Source: Nemertoderma westbladi
Taxonomy: Eukaryota > Xenacoelomorpha > Nemertodermatida > Nemertodermatidae
NCBI GenBank assembly: GCA_032718475.1
Contig: JAUCBJ010001806.1
Coordinates: forward strand, 1-23,286
Direction of reading: 5' to 3'
DNA: 23,286 bases
Part shown: positions 8,206-18,990 of the stretch, in pieces
How the letters are laid out: every line of letters starts with the position of its first letter
How positions within the stretch are numbered: position 1 is the first letter of the stretch
The notes under the pieces: generated by a model
The model's database searches: none
The model's input: only the letters and a program-made list of their open reading frames with translations
Told to the model about the DNA's origin: nothing
Made by a program: the position numbers and the translations under genes

Positions 8206-8897
8206 ATGCAGAATGCCGATCGTAGTAGTATTATGTGTTTTGAAATGTCACTCATTCATATCTCTCCTAGAAAAGACCTGTTTTATTTTTTACATTCATT
8301 CTGCTTCTTATACATTGTAGCAATTTGTTTCAAGTGTAATTTACCTTATTCGATGATGACTGAAATATTGGGGGAGTTGACAACTTCTAAGGGATATATC
8401 TTATACGTAATACGTATGCCAAAGATACCGCTTCTTTTTACAGAAAAGTCTGGCTGACGGTTCCGAGCGATACCAGTGTCAGGATGTACCAGGATGTTAA
8501 ACAATTATAACTTAACGTTGCTATGATACTTAGAAAATCCTTCCCCATTCACTAACATAGGCAAATTTGAGGCTGCGTGAGAGAATATTTCATATTTTAT
8601 ACACTATTTAATTTTTAATCGATAAATAATCATTCATCTTTATATTAAACACTCGAATAAGATAAAAACTTCGTGAGAATGGGACACAGCGAATCGACCT
8701 ATGCTATTTTTATACAGGGTGAACTTAATTTTTACCCCTTAAATAATAATTAATAACCAAAATAAGAACCCAAATAATCTATACATTTCTTTGCAGAGTA
8801 GACTACCAAGTAATGGACGTTCCCTTCCATGCCAAAATCAATGTGCACAAACATACATACAGACAAACACACAAACGTTTTTTTGACAGCAATAACC
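8206..8897. other. AT-rich non-coding stretch
   Basis: An 83-codon plus-strand frame (8206-8457) shows no domain or composition signal of a gene. ATACAGGGTGAAC at about 8712 resembles a mariner-type terminus, but no partner end was found. No other feature is seen. Confidence 0.4.
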
Positions 8898-8957
8898 CCT
8901 AAGGGTCTTCTAATAAGACCGGTATAAGTTTTCGCCCTACTGGGCTTTGTCAGACCA
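8898..8957 (-). repeat. Hairpin-rich retroelement-like motif with CTGA...GAAA core
   Basis: On the minus strand TTGGT, CTGACAA (8947-8953), stem GCCC-AGTA-GGGC, then GAAAACTTATACC. A second hairpin follows, visible on the plus strand as GGTCTT-CTAAT-AAGACC (about 8905-8921). The pattern CTGA(N)2AAGCCC...GGGCGAAA is repeated near 22846-22872 (minus). This word is familiar to me from 3' regions of invertebrate retroelements such as Penelope-like elements, and it has the two core strands of a hammerhead but no cleavage-site strand. The assignment is tentative. Confidence 0.45.
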
Positions 8958-10015
8958 ACAATTTGATATATTATAATAATATATATACACCCCCACTCGG
9001 CGTAAATGGTTACGACTCAGTAAAATATACATAAATGCAAAGTAAGAATTTTATATAAATACTAAAACGTGATTAAAACGCAACACGTTTCCAATACTAA
9101 TCCAAACTTTGGCTTGGTAATTGTGATTATATTATATTGGAATTATAATGGAATCACTGGAAATTAGTATACCGCTTTATATATTATTATCTAAAGACAA
9201 TTAACAGTAACTAACCGAATATGATATATCCGCATTCCATGTGACGGGATCCGAGTTGGCAATGGATCCCGACTGGGTAAATCTCTTGTCGTGTTTCCTA
9301 CGCGTCGCCGCGTTTGTGGTGACTATGAAGGCTGAAGGCCTGTAAAATAAGAGTTATTGGTTTATCGTTGTTAATAATAGCTGATATACATAAGTACTGG
9401 TAGACAGATTACAGCACAATCTATAGGTATTATGTGCGATGGTGAAAAATCGTCCGACATCCACAGTAATTAATAGCTAACTGAACACAATTGATATTGA
9501 CCAACAGATATATGGACAAGCTTGCCAGCCGAGAGCTGGCAATATTGGACGGCTCCATTGCTACCAATATTGTTGTAATAAATTACGCGCCTATGCAGGG
9601 CAGCCTAATAACGGAAAACGCAAAACGAAACATTGGGCGAAGTACACAATAGTATATTGTATGTTATAAAACACTGTTTGAAAGAAATGTATCTTCTCCT
9701 ACAATACTAAACGAAATAAAGCGAAATTTTGCAGAAAGCATGTCCAATAGATGCTCCCTATGGGATGTCGACAGAATTTTGATTGAGTGAATTCTACGAT
9801 TATGATCGGTAATTCTAGAATTAACTTCACTGTTGCTAGGCAACCAACAGGTCCCTCGCAACCAAAACTTTGCATACACAACTAGGTCCGATAATGAACC
9901 CTTCTTCAAAGTTTCATCCACTTCCATCAACATTAAGTGCAAGAAGTTATAAACAAACACACAAACACGTGTGGGAAATAAGGACATCCATGATGGATCC
10001 GTCCAAAATTATGAG
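8958..10015. other. Unassigned AT-rich region with three perfect hairpins
   Basis: There is no supported gene; a 107-codon minus-strand frame (9664-9987) has no recognisable domain. Perfect inverted repeats are CGGGATCC 9245-9252 with GGATCCCG 9264-9271; TTGCCAGC 9522-9529 with GCTGGCAA 9535-9542; and CAATATTGG 9540-9548 with CCAATATTG 9564-9572. The last two overlap by three bases, so they are alternative or stacked folds. Confidence 0.5.
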
Positions 10016-10690
10016 TAGTGTCTACATCATTGTCCAGAATAGGGTGTTTCCCTTCACTTCTATGGGGCTTTCTATTATTCCTACCTGTCCCAAATACGTT
10101 GTGTAATGATTTCCAACCTGTCCAATATAGGGGCATCCAATCAAATCATCATATGAGCCAACTCCTCGTCATCGGACCAATACCAACATTCCTAAAGTTA
10201 GGCATCTCCCTTATTGGCTATATAATGTAAAGGTTAATGGAAAATTCCACTGATATATAATCCAAGTGTCAGCTACGAATCCGGGGCTCATTATAACAAC
10301 CTATACTGGACAGAGCAACGTATTTGGGACAAGAGCTGGTTGAGGTATATGTACAGTGGAAATTCCCATTCTAAATAATTGCATTTGGAATACATGTTCC
10401 CTAGTTATGGTTAAAGATATACTGTGGGTGCCTTGCAAATGGCCTGTAAGACTGTGATGCATTATAGGCTCTAGTGTCACCATAGTCACATTATTTCATT
10501 TCATGTTGTGCAATTTATTCATATTGTGCAATTTATTCATGTTATGCAATTTATTCATTGTGAAATTTATTCATTGTGCAATTTATTCATGTGGTGCAAT
10601 TTATTCACATATAATAAATCTAAATACATTCGTATAATAATAATTAAATGACAATCAAATTAGTGATATCGCAACCTCCTCCCCCAGACT
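10016..10690 (+). repeat. Foldback left arm, outer segment
   Basis: Inverted partner of 15245-15930 with only scattered differences. The outermost part carries spaced variants of the array motif (GTCCAGAATAGGGTGTTT, GTCCCAAATACGTTG, GTCCAATATAGGGG), suggesting repeated protein-binding sites right from the terminus. Frames of 66-70 codons seen in both arms (10018-10230 and 15716-15916) reflect DNA identity; no coding function is supported. Confidence 0.85.
10506..10612 (+). repeat. Six-copy 16-18 bp minisatellite in the left outer arm
   Basis: GCAATTTATTCAT (GAAATTTATTCAT once) starts at 10510, 10528, 10546, 10562, 10578 and 10596. The inverse array GAATAAATTGCAC lies at about 15332-15440 in the right arm with its own copy-specific changes. 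Confidence 0.88.
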
Positions 10691-12640
10691 TAACTTCATC
10701 CCAAATAGTCCTTAATAAGTCTTAAATTTGACTCAAATAGGTTGTTTGTGTCCCATATAGGGTGTTTGTGTAACGTATAGGGTGTGAAGTACTTATAATG
10801 ATTCCAAATAGTTTCGAAATGTAATGGAATACTCAAAAGAATATAGAATTCACTATCATAGCTTTCATTTAAATTTGTCCCAAATAGGTTGTTTGTGTCC
10901 CATATAGGGTGTTTGTGTCCCATATAGGGTGTTTGTGTCCCAAATAGCGTGTCACTTTCTCAAAATGATTTTAAATAATTTCTAAATCTCATGGAATACT
11001 CAAAAGAATATATAATTTAATACCATAGCTTTAATTTCAATTTGTCCCAAATAGGTTGTTTTTGTCCCAAATAGGGTGTTTGTGTCCCGTATAGGGTGAG
11101 AATTGCGTATAATGATTTCAAATATTTTCTAAATGTAATGGAATACTCAAAAGAATATAGAATTCAATATCATAGCTTTAATTTAAATTTGTCCCAAATA
11201 GGTTGTTTATGTCCCATATAGGGTGTTTGTGTCCCATATAGGGTGTTTGTGTCCCAAATAGCGTGTCACTTTCTCAAAATGATTTTAAATAATTTCTAAA
11301 TCTCATGGAATACTCAAAAGAATATATAATTTAATACCATAGCTTTAATTTCAATTTGTCCCAAATAGGTTGTTTTTGTCTCAAATAGGGTGTTTGTGTC
11401 CCGTATAGGGTGTGAATTGCGTATAATGATTTCAAATATTTTCTAAATGTAATGGAATACTCAAAAGAATATAGAATTCAATATCATAGCTTTAATTTAA
11501 ATTTGTCCCAAATAGGTTGTTTTTGTCCCATATAGGGTGTTTTTGTGCCAAATAGCGTATGACTTTCTCAAAATGATTTTACATAGTTTATAACTATAAT
11601 GGAAATACTCAAAAAGAAAATAGAATCCACTATCATAGCTTTAATTTAAATTTGTCCCAAATAGGTTGTTTGTATCCCATATAGGGTGTTTTTGTCCCAT
11701 ATAGGGTGTTTGTGTCCCAAATAGCGTATGACTTTCTCAAAATGATATTACATAGTTTATAAATATAATGGAATACTCAAAAGAAAATATAATTTACTAT
11801 CATAGTTTTAATTTAAATTTGTCCCAAATAGGTTGTTTTTGTCCCTTATAGGGTGTTTGTGTGCCAAATAGCGTATGACTTTCTCAAAATTATTTTACAT
11901 AGTTTATAAATATAATGGAATACTCAAGAGAAAATAGAATTTACTATCATAGCTTTAATTTAAATTTGTCCCAAATAGGTTGTTTTTGTCCCATATAGGG
12001 TGTTTGTGTGCCAAATAGCGTATGACTTTCTCAAAATTATTTTACATAGTTTATAAATATAATGGAAATACTCAAAAGAAAATAGAATCCACTATCATAG
12101 CTTTAATTTAAATTTGTCCCAAATAGGTTGTTTGTGTCCCATATAGGGTGTTTGTGTCCCGTATAGGGTGTGAAGTGCTTATAATGATTTCAAATAGTTT
12201 CGAAATGTAATGGAATACTCAAAAGAATATAGAATTCACTATCCTAGCTTTAATTTAAATTTGTCCCAAATAGGTTGTATATGTCCCATATAGGGTGTTT
12301 GTGTCCCATATAGGGTGTTTGTGTCCCAAATAGCGTGTGACTTTCTCAAAATTATTTTACATAGTTTATAAATATAATGGAAATACTCAAAAGAAAATAG
12401 AATCCACTATCATAGCTTTAATTTAAATATGTCCCAAATAGGTTGTTTTTGTCCCATATAGGGTGTTTGTGTGCCAAATAGCGTGTGGCTTTCTCAAAAT
12501 GATTTTACATAGTTCATAAATATAATGGAATACTCAGAGGAAAATATAATTCACTTTCATAGCTTTAATTTAAATTTGTCCGAAATAGGTTGTTTTTATC
12601 CCATATGGGGGTGTTACTGTAATAGTTTATAAATATAATG
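10691..12640 (+). repeat. Foldback left-arm array: 147/167-bp units
   Basis: Each unit has an AT-rich segment of about 90 bp (ending ATAGCTTTAATTTAAATTT) and then two to four copies of a 20-bp motif, TGTCCCATATAGGGTGTTTG and variants. The first motif of each unit (GTCCCAAATAGG) starts at 10877, 11044, 11191, 11358, 11505, 11654, 11821, 11968, 12116, 12263, 12431 and 12578 (the last reads GTCCGAAATAGG), giving spacings of 167, 147, 167, 147, 149, 167, 147, 148, 147, 168 and 147. The two classes differ by one 20-bp motif. Confidence 0.92.
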
Positions 12641-12670
12641 GAATAATAAAAAAAATATTTTTTCCTTTAT
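12641..12670. other. Foldback centre
   Basis: The arms meet at AGTTTATAAATATAATGG, then AATAATAAAAAAAATATT, then CCTTTATAAACTATG. The GTTTATAAA/TTTATAAAC halves pair, leaving an A/T-only loop of about 30 bases with no unique payload. Confidence 0.7.
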
Positions 12671-15244
12671 AAACTATGTAAAATCATTTTGAGAAAGTCA
12701 TACGCAATTTGGGACACAAACACCCTATATGGGACACACATACCCTATATGGGACATAAACAACCTATTTGGGACAAATTTATACTAAAGCTATGATAGT
12801 GGATTCTGTATTCTTTTGAGTATTCCATTACATTTAGAAAATATATTTGAAATCATTATGAGCAATTCACACCCTATACGGGACACAAACAGCCTATATG
12901 GGACAAAAACAACCTATTTGGGACAAATTGAAATTAAAGCTATGATAGTGGATTCTATATTATTTTGAGTATTCCATTACATTTAGAAAATATATTTGAA
13001 ATCATTATAAGCAATTCACATCCTATACGGGACACAAACAGCATATATGGGACAAAAACAACCTATTTGGGACAAATTGAAATTAAAGCTATAGTAGTGA
13101 ATTCTATTTTCTTTTCAGTATTCCATGAGATTTATAAACTATTTAAAATCATTTTGAGAAAGTCACACGCTATTTGGGACACAAACACCCTATATGGGAC
13201 ACAAACACCCTATATGGGACACAAACACCCTATATGGGACATAAACAACCTATTTGGGACAAATTTAAATTAAAGCTATGATAGTGGATTCTATATTATT
13301 TTGAGTATTCCATTACATTTAGAAACTATTTGAAATCATTATAAGCAATACACACGCTATACGGGATACAAACACCCTATATGGGACACAAACACCCTAT
13401 ATGGGACATAAACAACCTATTTGGGACAAATTTAAATTAAAGCTATGATAGTGGATTCTATATTATTTTGAGTATTCCATTACATTTAGAAAATATATTT
13501 GAAATCATTATAAGCAATTCACACCCTATACGGGACACAAACAGCCTATATGGGACAAAAACAACCTATTTGGGACAAATTGAAATTAAAGTTATAGTAG
13601 TGAATTCTATTTTCTTTTGAGTATTCCATGAGATTTAGAAACTATTTAAAATCATTTTGAGAAAGTCACACGCTATTTGGGACACAAACACCCTATACGG
13701 GACATAAACACCCTATATGGGCCAAAAACAACCTATTTGGGACAAATTGAAATTAAAGCTATAGTATTGAATTCTATATTCTTTTGAGTATTCCCCTACA
13801 TTTAGAAACTATTTGAAATCATTATAAGCAATACACACGCTATACGGGATACAAACACCCTATATGGGACACAAACACCCTATATGGGACATAAACAACC
13901 TATTTGGGACAAATTAAAATTAAAGCTATGATAGTGGATTCTATATTCTTTTGAGTATTCCATTACATTTAGAAAATATATTTGAAATCATTATAAGCAA
14001 TTCACACCCTATACAGGACACAAACAGCCTATATGGGACAAAAACAACCTATTTGGGACAAATTGAAATTAAAGCTATAGTAGTGAATTCTATATTCTTT
14101 TGAGTATTCCATGAGTTTTAGAAACTATTTAAAATCATTTTGAGAAAGTCACACGCTATTTGGGACACAAACACCCTATACGGGACATAAACACCCTATA
14201 TGGGCCGAAAACAACCTATTTGGGACAAATTGAAATTAAAGCTATGGTATTGAATTCTATATTCTTTTGAGTATTCCCCTACATTTAGAAACTATTTGAA
14301 ATCATTATAAGTAATACACACGCTATACGGGGCACAAACACCCTATATGGGACACAAACACCCTATATGGGACATAAACAACCTATTTGGGACAAATTTA
14401 AATTAAAGCTATGATAGTGGATTCTATATTCTTTTGAGTATTCCATTACATTTAGAAAATATATTTGAAATCATTGTAAGCAATTCACACCCTATACGGG
14501 ACAAAAACAGCCTATATGGGACAAAAACAACCTATTTGGGACAAATTGAAATTAAAGCTATAGTAGTGAATTCTATATTCTTTTGAGTATTCCATGAGAT
14601 TTAGAAACTATTTAAAATCATTTTGAGAAAGTCACACGCTATTTGGGACACAAACACCCTATACAGGACATAAACACCCTATATGGGCCAAAAACAACCT
14701 ATTTGGGACAAATTGAAATTAAAGCTATGATATTGAATTCTATATTCTTTTGAGTATTCCCCTACATTTAGAAACTATTTGAAATCATTATAAGCAATAC
14801 ACACGCTATACGGGGCACAAACACCCTATATGGGACACAAACACCCTATATGGGACACAAACAACCTATTTGGGACAAATTTAAATTAAAGCTATGATAG
14901 TGGATTCTATTTTCTTTTGAGTATTTCCATCATATTTATAAACTATGTAAAATCATTTTGAGAAAGTTACATGCTATTTGGTACAAAAACACCTTGTGTG
15001 GGACACAAACACCCTATATGGGACATAAACAACCTATTTGGGACAAATTGGAATTAAAGCTATGATTATGAAGTCGATATTCTTTTCAGTATTCCTTTAC
15101 ATTTATAAAGTATTTGAAATAATTTTGATAAAGCTACAGGCTATTTTGGACAAAATCAACCTATATGGGACACAAACACCCTATATGGGACACTAACAAC
15201 CTATTTGAGTCAAATTTAAGACTTATTAAGGACTATTTGGGATG
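12671..15244 (-). repeat. Foldback right-arm array: 149/167/187-bp units with a 483-bp higher-order repeat
   Basis: Inverse of the left array. GGGACAAATT (closing each unit) starts at 12771, 12920, 13069, 13256, 13423, 13572, 13739, 13906, 14055, 14222, 14389, 14538, 14705, 14872 and 15040. Spacings are 149, 149, 187, 167, then 149-167-167 three times (483 bp each, 13423 to 13906 to 14389 to 14872), then 168. The 483-bp block is therefore a recent three-copy amplification confined to this arm. Confidence 0.92.
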
Positions 15245-15930
15245 AAGTTGTGTCCGGGGGAGGAGGTTGCGATATCACTAATTTGATTCTCATTTAATTA
15301 TTAATATACGAATGTATTTAGATTTATTATAAGTGAATAAATGGCACCACATGAATAAATTGCACAATGAATAAATTGCACAATGAATAAATTGCACAAC
15401 ATGAATAAACTGCACAATATGAATAAATTGTACAACATGAAATTAAATAACGTGACTATGATGACACTATACAGTAGCCTATAATGCATCACAGTTTTAC
15501 AGTCCATTTGCAAGGCACCCACAGTATATCTTTAACCATAACTAGGGAACAAGTATTCCAAATGCCCTTAATTAGAATGGGAATTTCCACTGTACATATA
15601 CCTCAACCTGCTCTTGTCCCAAATACGTTGCTCTGTCCAGTATAGGTTGTTATAATGAGCCCTGGATTCGTAGTTGACACTTGGATTATATATCAGTGGA
15701 ATTTTCCATTAACCTTTACATTATATAGCCAATAAGGGAGATGCCTAACTTGAGGAATGTTGGTATTGGTCCGATGAAGAGGAGTTGGCTCATATGATGA
15801 TTTGATTGGATGCCCCTATATTGGACAGGTTGGAAATCATTACACAAGGTATTTGGGACAGGTAGGAATAATAGAAAGCCCCATAGAAGTGAAGGGAAAC
15901 ACCCTATTCTGGACAATGATGTAGATACTA
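15245..15930 (-). repeat. Foldback right arm, outer segment
   Basis: Inverted partner of 10016-10690. It includes the GGGGGAGGAGGTTGCGATAT boundary word next to the array, the GAATAAATTGCAC minisatellite and the terminal GTCC-motif variants. Single-base differences from the left arm are scattered through it, for example one base in the CTTGAGGAATG stretch near 15750. Confidence 0.85.
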
Positions 15931-16599
15931 TTGCAACCAGCGCCAGGAAGACAGCGAGCCCAATCTAAACTGTCGTCGTCATCGAATTACTGGCACTGCA
16001 CTGCCTGACTGCATTACATACAGACATATTACTGTATTCTGGTATTACAATACAATTAGGCTAGGCTGCTAGGCCTATATAATGTACATAAATAATATAT
16101 AATGTATATGACATATATTACAGTATTATGTATTATATATGTTATGTAGGCCTATATAACATATAATGTATAATATAAAAAGATTTATCAGTTTATATGA
16201 CAGTCAGGCAGTATGAAGCTTAATTAAAAATAACTTAAACAGTTAATATAGGCATACGGCAGTAAACAAACATATGGCAGTATGGTCAACCATATTGCAG
16301 CACTTAAACCAGTAACAGTAAACAGCTGGCCTACACACTGCCTACCTGCAGCACTACTGTCAAGCTCTCAGAAATCAGAATGTGGCTGAGTGGGTGCTGG
16401 TAGGCTGGGGCAGGCAGTGGAGTGTCTACTGACTGACTGATGTACTGCAGTACTGCATGCACTGCTGCATGATTTATAGGCCTATAAACGAATTTGGCGG
16501 TAAATTTTAGGCGGTTTATTCAAACAGCCTTAAGACATATTGGCAATGATGTGCAGGACGTTTGTTCAACACGACAAAGTAGCATTTAACAAACAGCTG
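15931..16599. other. Repeat-word-rich non-coding stretch
   Basis: No gene is seen. TAGGCCTATAT words, ATATAATGTATA runs (about 16080-16190), CTGCAGTAC words and the 12-bp palindrome GTACTGCAGTAC (16442-16453) are present. The vocabulary matches 6.2-6.8 kb on the other side of the foldback element. Confidence 0.4.
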
Positions 16600-16830
16600 G
16601 AATAAACATGTATGATTTATGTTACACAATAACGTGTAAAACAAATGTTAAATAATTACATGATAAAACATGTTACATTTAGGTATCATAAAAACGTGAT
16701 CAACAAATGTTTGATTATAACATGATTGGATATTATGTTATTTAGATGTTAAAATAACATGTTGATTAAAACAAGTTTAGAAAAAAAACGTGTCAACATG
16801 ATTCAAGCATATAAACAAACGTTTGGTATA
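16600..16830. repeat. Dispersed AACRTG motif cluster
   Basis: AACATG or AACGTG occurs at about 16605, 16632, 16667, 16693, 16716, 16757, 16787 and 16795, usually followed by T, A or G and an A/T-rich spacer of 10-40 bp. A similar but smaller cluster (AACACGTTATG, CATGTTATTG) lies at about 19065-19095. It is possibly subterminal sequence of a mobile element around the Tigger-like pseudogene, which is inference. Confidence 0.4.
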
Positions 16831-17572
16831 ATAGCTTGTAGCGTGTCTGGTTAGCAGGGTAAGTTAAGTTTTCATAAACAACATTAGGTGTTTCGCCATA
16901 ATTATTTTATGGCCTGTGGCTTTATGACATCTTGTATATTTTCACCAGAAATTGCAAATTTTTGACCATAAATTATTTAAGGGAAATCCTAATTAACCGA
17001 AATATGATTAAATTGGAGGCAGATTTGAATTCCGGCGGTCGGTCACATTGTAGACATTTTATTTCAGTACGGTACATTACTGCATTCTCTGTTATTATAA
17101 CTGTTGCAGTTTGCAGTGCAGCTGTCTGGCTGTACCGGTAGCTACTATGCAGTACAGCAGTAGGCCTAATAGAGAAATATCTTAATCTGCCTCTGTCGTC
17201 TGTACTGCTGTAGGCATACCTACAATAATTATAGAAACTACTGCTGGCGCAGGGCAGGAGTAGGCTTCTACTGCAGTACTGTTCTACAGTTGTACTTGTA
17301 CCGGTCACTGGCTGACCAGTAGCTGCTATTACTACATACTAGCTAATGCTGTAATGTCTGATTGTCTGAACCTACAGCGCTACAGCATACAGACAGACAG
17401 ATGACATATTTATTCAGACAGTGCAGCAATGTAACGGTCAGCGGGCTACTGGACTACTGGTCAGTAGGACTACTGCAACCAGCCAGCCAGCAGAGCAGAG
17501 AGCAGACCGGTAGTGTGGTAAGGTACCGGAACCGGTCTGCCGCTACCCTGGGCAATGGGTACCGTAGAAGGC
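16831..17572. other. Unassigned non-coding stretch
   Basis: It holds one copy of the CCATAATTATTTTATGG imperfect palindrome (about 16897-16914), the same unit that makes the array at 19676-20005. From about 17090 there are frequent ACCGGT and CAGTAC words. Frames of 60-111 codons show no domains. Confidence 0.4.
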
Positions 17573-17623
17573 GGCTACTTTGATACCCTGGGGTTACTTT
17601 GATTTCACTGGGGCTTCTTTGAT
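17573..17623. repeat. Three-copy 20-bp CTWCTTTGAT repeat
   Basis: GGCTACTTTGAT (17573-17584), GGTTACTTTGAT (17592-17603) and GGCTTCTTTGAT (17612-17623) are spaced 19-20 bp, each of the first two followed by a CCCTG or CACTG word. Such words occur near the ends of some Tigger-like elements, and the transposase pseudogene begins about 230 bp further on. No inverse partner was found past 19000. Confidence 0.55.
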
Positions 17624-17849
17624 ATTTGACACAAATACTGTACCTTAATGATAAGATAAACAGCACTCCAGTACAGAACCGGTAGTGGTAGACCTACTGT
17701 CAAGTGTCAACAATATAATATCTTTCTACCATATATCATTACACCTAAACACCCTTACAGCCTTAATTTAGTATCGGTACTTTCTTGTACTGTTATAGAT
17801 ATAGGCCTATCTGCCTATTCTATGTACAAAATATAATAGAATATAATAT

Positions 17850-18990
17850 AATGCAATTCCCCGAGTTAAAGAACATGGAGAAAGTATTAAATGTGTAAGT
17901 GAAAAGCTGAAAATACCCTATGGGACACTGTGGAATAGAATTAATAAGCACCATGCTGCCATGAGGGATTGGCTGGTCATCCTACTCCTACAGCAATGAC
18001 TAATGAAGTGGAAGTGAAAGTTGTACAGGCCATAAATATCTTAGCTCGTTGGAGAAAACCAATTGAAGGGATTGAAGTCTGTATGATGGTCCAAAACATG
18101 CTAAATAATGCAGGGAAAGTAGTGAAAGAATTTAACTCAGCAAGGACTCAAGCAGGACCCGAGACAAACCTTCCAGGACAGCAGGACGCGATTGGCTTGA
18201 AATGTTCCTTGTTAGACACAAGCTAACCAAACGCATCGCAGACAATGTTACTCCCGCAAGGGCAGAGGTTGGCGAGAAGCAACTTAATGCCCTCTTTAAC
18301 AATTACGAAGCTGAAGTAACAGATGTGATTCCACCATCTAACATTTTCAATTTTGATGAAACCAATGTGAGCAACCAGCCCAGCAGCCTGGGTACAAAAG
18401 GGTTATCTGCAAGCGTGGTTTGAAACGTGTGGAGCGTATTATCTCAAAATCAAAACAGGTGGTCTCTCTTATGTTGTATGTTCAGTGGGTCAGCGGATGA
18501 TAATTTATTGCCTCTTATGGTGATATATAAAGCTGGAAGATACGATCCGGAATGGGGAATAGGGGGACCATCCGGCACAATTTACGATGCAACAGAATCA
18601 GGATGGTTCGAGGGTTCGATGGTTTCGATGTACTTCGAGGTATTTCTACCAGCTGCCAATAAACTGAATGGGAAAAAATTATTATTGGTGATAATCTGTC
18701 TAGCCACCTCTCTATTAAAGTTGTTCTTAGCTGCGAATCAAATAATATTAGTTATATTCCTCTTGTTCCTAATGCCACTCACATACTACAACCCTTGGAT
18801 GTGGCCTTTTTCAGACCTCTGAAGACAGCTTGGCGGGCAATACTAACCAAGTGGCGTATTGAATCTGTGAAAAGCTTTGACTACGTTATTTTATTTACTT
18901 TAGGCCTTATTTACGCTTTTAATTTCGTTTTCCCAAATGGTTTTTTTGAGTTTATTGCAAGTTTGATAACTGGCCATAAAGTAATAAAAA
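17850..18990 (+). pseudogene. pogo/Tigger-like (jerky-type) DDE transposase, frameshifted
   Basis: Homologous segments lie in order but in different frames. The N-terminal helix-turn-helix reads SEKLKIPYGTLWNRI (about 17895-17940). A CENP-B-type second DNA-binding domain follows, ending in RDWLEMFLVRHK (about 18190-18225). The DDE domain has first Asp in FNFDETNV (GAT 18355-18357), LLPLMVIYKAGR (about 18505-18540), ESGWFEGS, second Asp in IIGDNLSSHLS (GAT 18690-18692) and third Asp in ILQPLDVAFFRPLK (GAT 18798-18800), so 35 residues separate the second and third. At least four frame changes (near 18200, 18400, 18480 and 18675) break it. Pogo/Tigger enzymes cut and paste at TA targets. This copy is inactive; all three catalytic Asp codons survive, so decay may be fairly recent. 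Confidence 0.85.

Larger units (their letters stand above)
10016..15930. mobile_element. Foldback-type element: giant inverted repeat with tandem-array arms
   Basis: The left end TAGTGTCTACATCATTGTCC (10016-10035) is matched in inverse by the right end reading TAGTATCTACATC inward from 15930, and the arms stay alignable to the centre near 12640-12665. Each arm has an outer segment of about 680 bp and then an array of GTCCCAWATAGG-type repeats. Flanks give TA on both sides if the element starts at GTGTCTAC; an 8-bp duplication is not clear (GAGTAGTG versus TACTATTG, 5 of 8). No transposase frame is present, so it would be non-autonomous. Inverted repeats made of tandem direct repeats are the hallmark of foldback elements (Drosophila FB and Galileo, sea urchin TU). 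The arms differ in copy number and at single bases, which argues against a simple assembly mirror. Confidence 0.82.

Noticed and set aside
8706-8740. ATACAGGGTGAAC as the end of another mariner-type element
   Set aside because: No inverted partner or transposase segment was found within several kilobases.
10018-10230. A 70-codon frame also found in the opposite arm (15716-15916)
   Set aside because: The two arms are nearly identical DNA in inverse orientation, so the frame is duplicated by default; no domain or start context supports it.
10877-12640. CArG boxes (SRF sites) in CCATATAGG and CCAAATAGG
   Set aside because: These have five A/T bases between CC and GG and not six, so they do not match the consensus.
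12965-13273. A 102-codon frame inside the right array
   Set aside because: It reads straight through the 20-bp and 167-bp repeats and reflects their composition.
10691-15244. CRISPR-like array
   Set aside because: Repeats of about 20 bp are regularly spaced, but the spacers are repeated too, the units are 147-187 bp, and the context is eukaryotic with inverted arms.
10016-15930. Simple assembly artefact producing a mirror image
   Set aside because: The arms differ in number of units, in a 483-bp block present on one side only and at scattered single bases; long reads would still be the decisive test.
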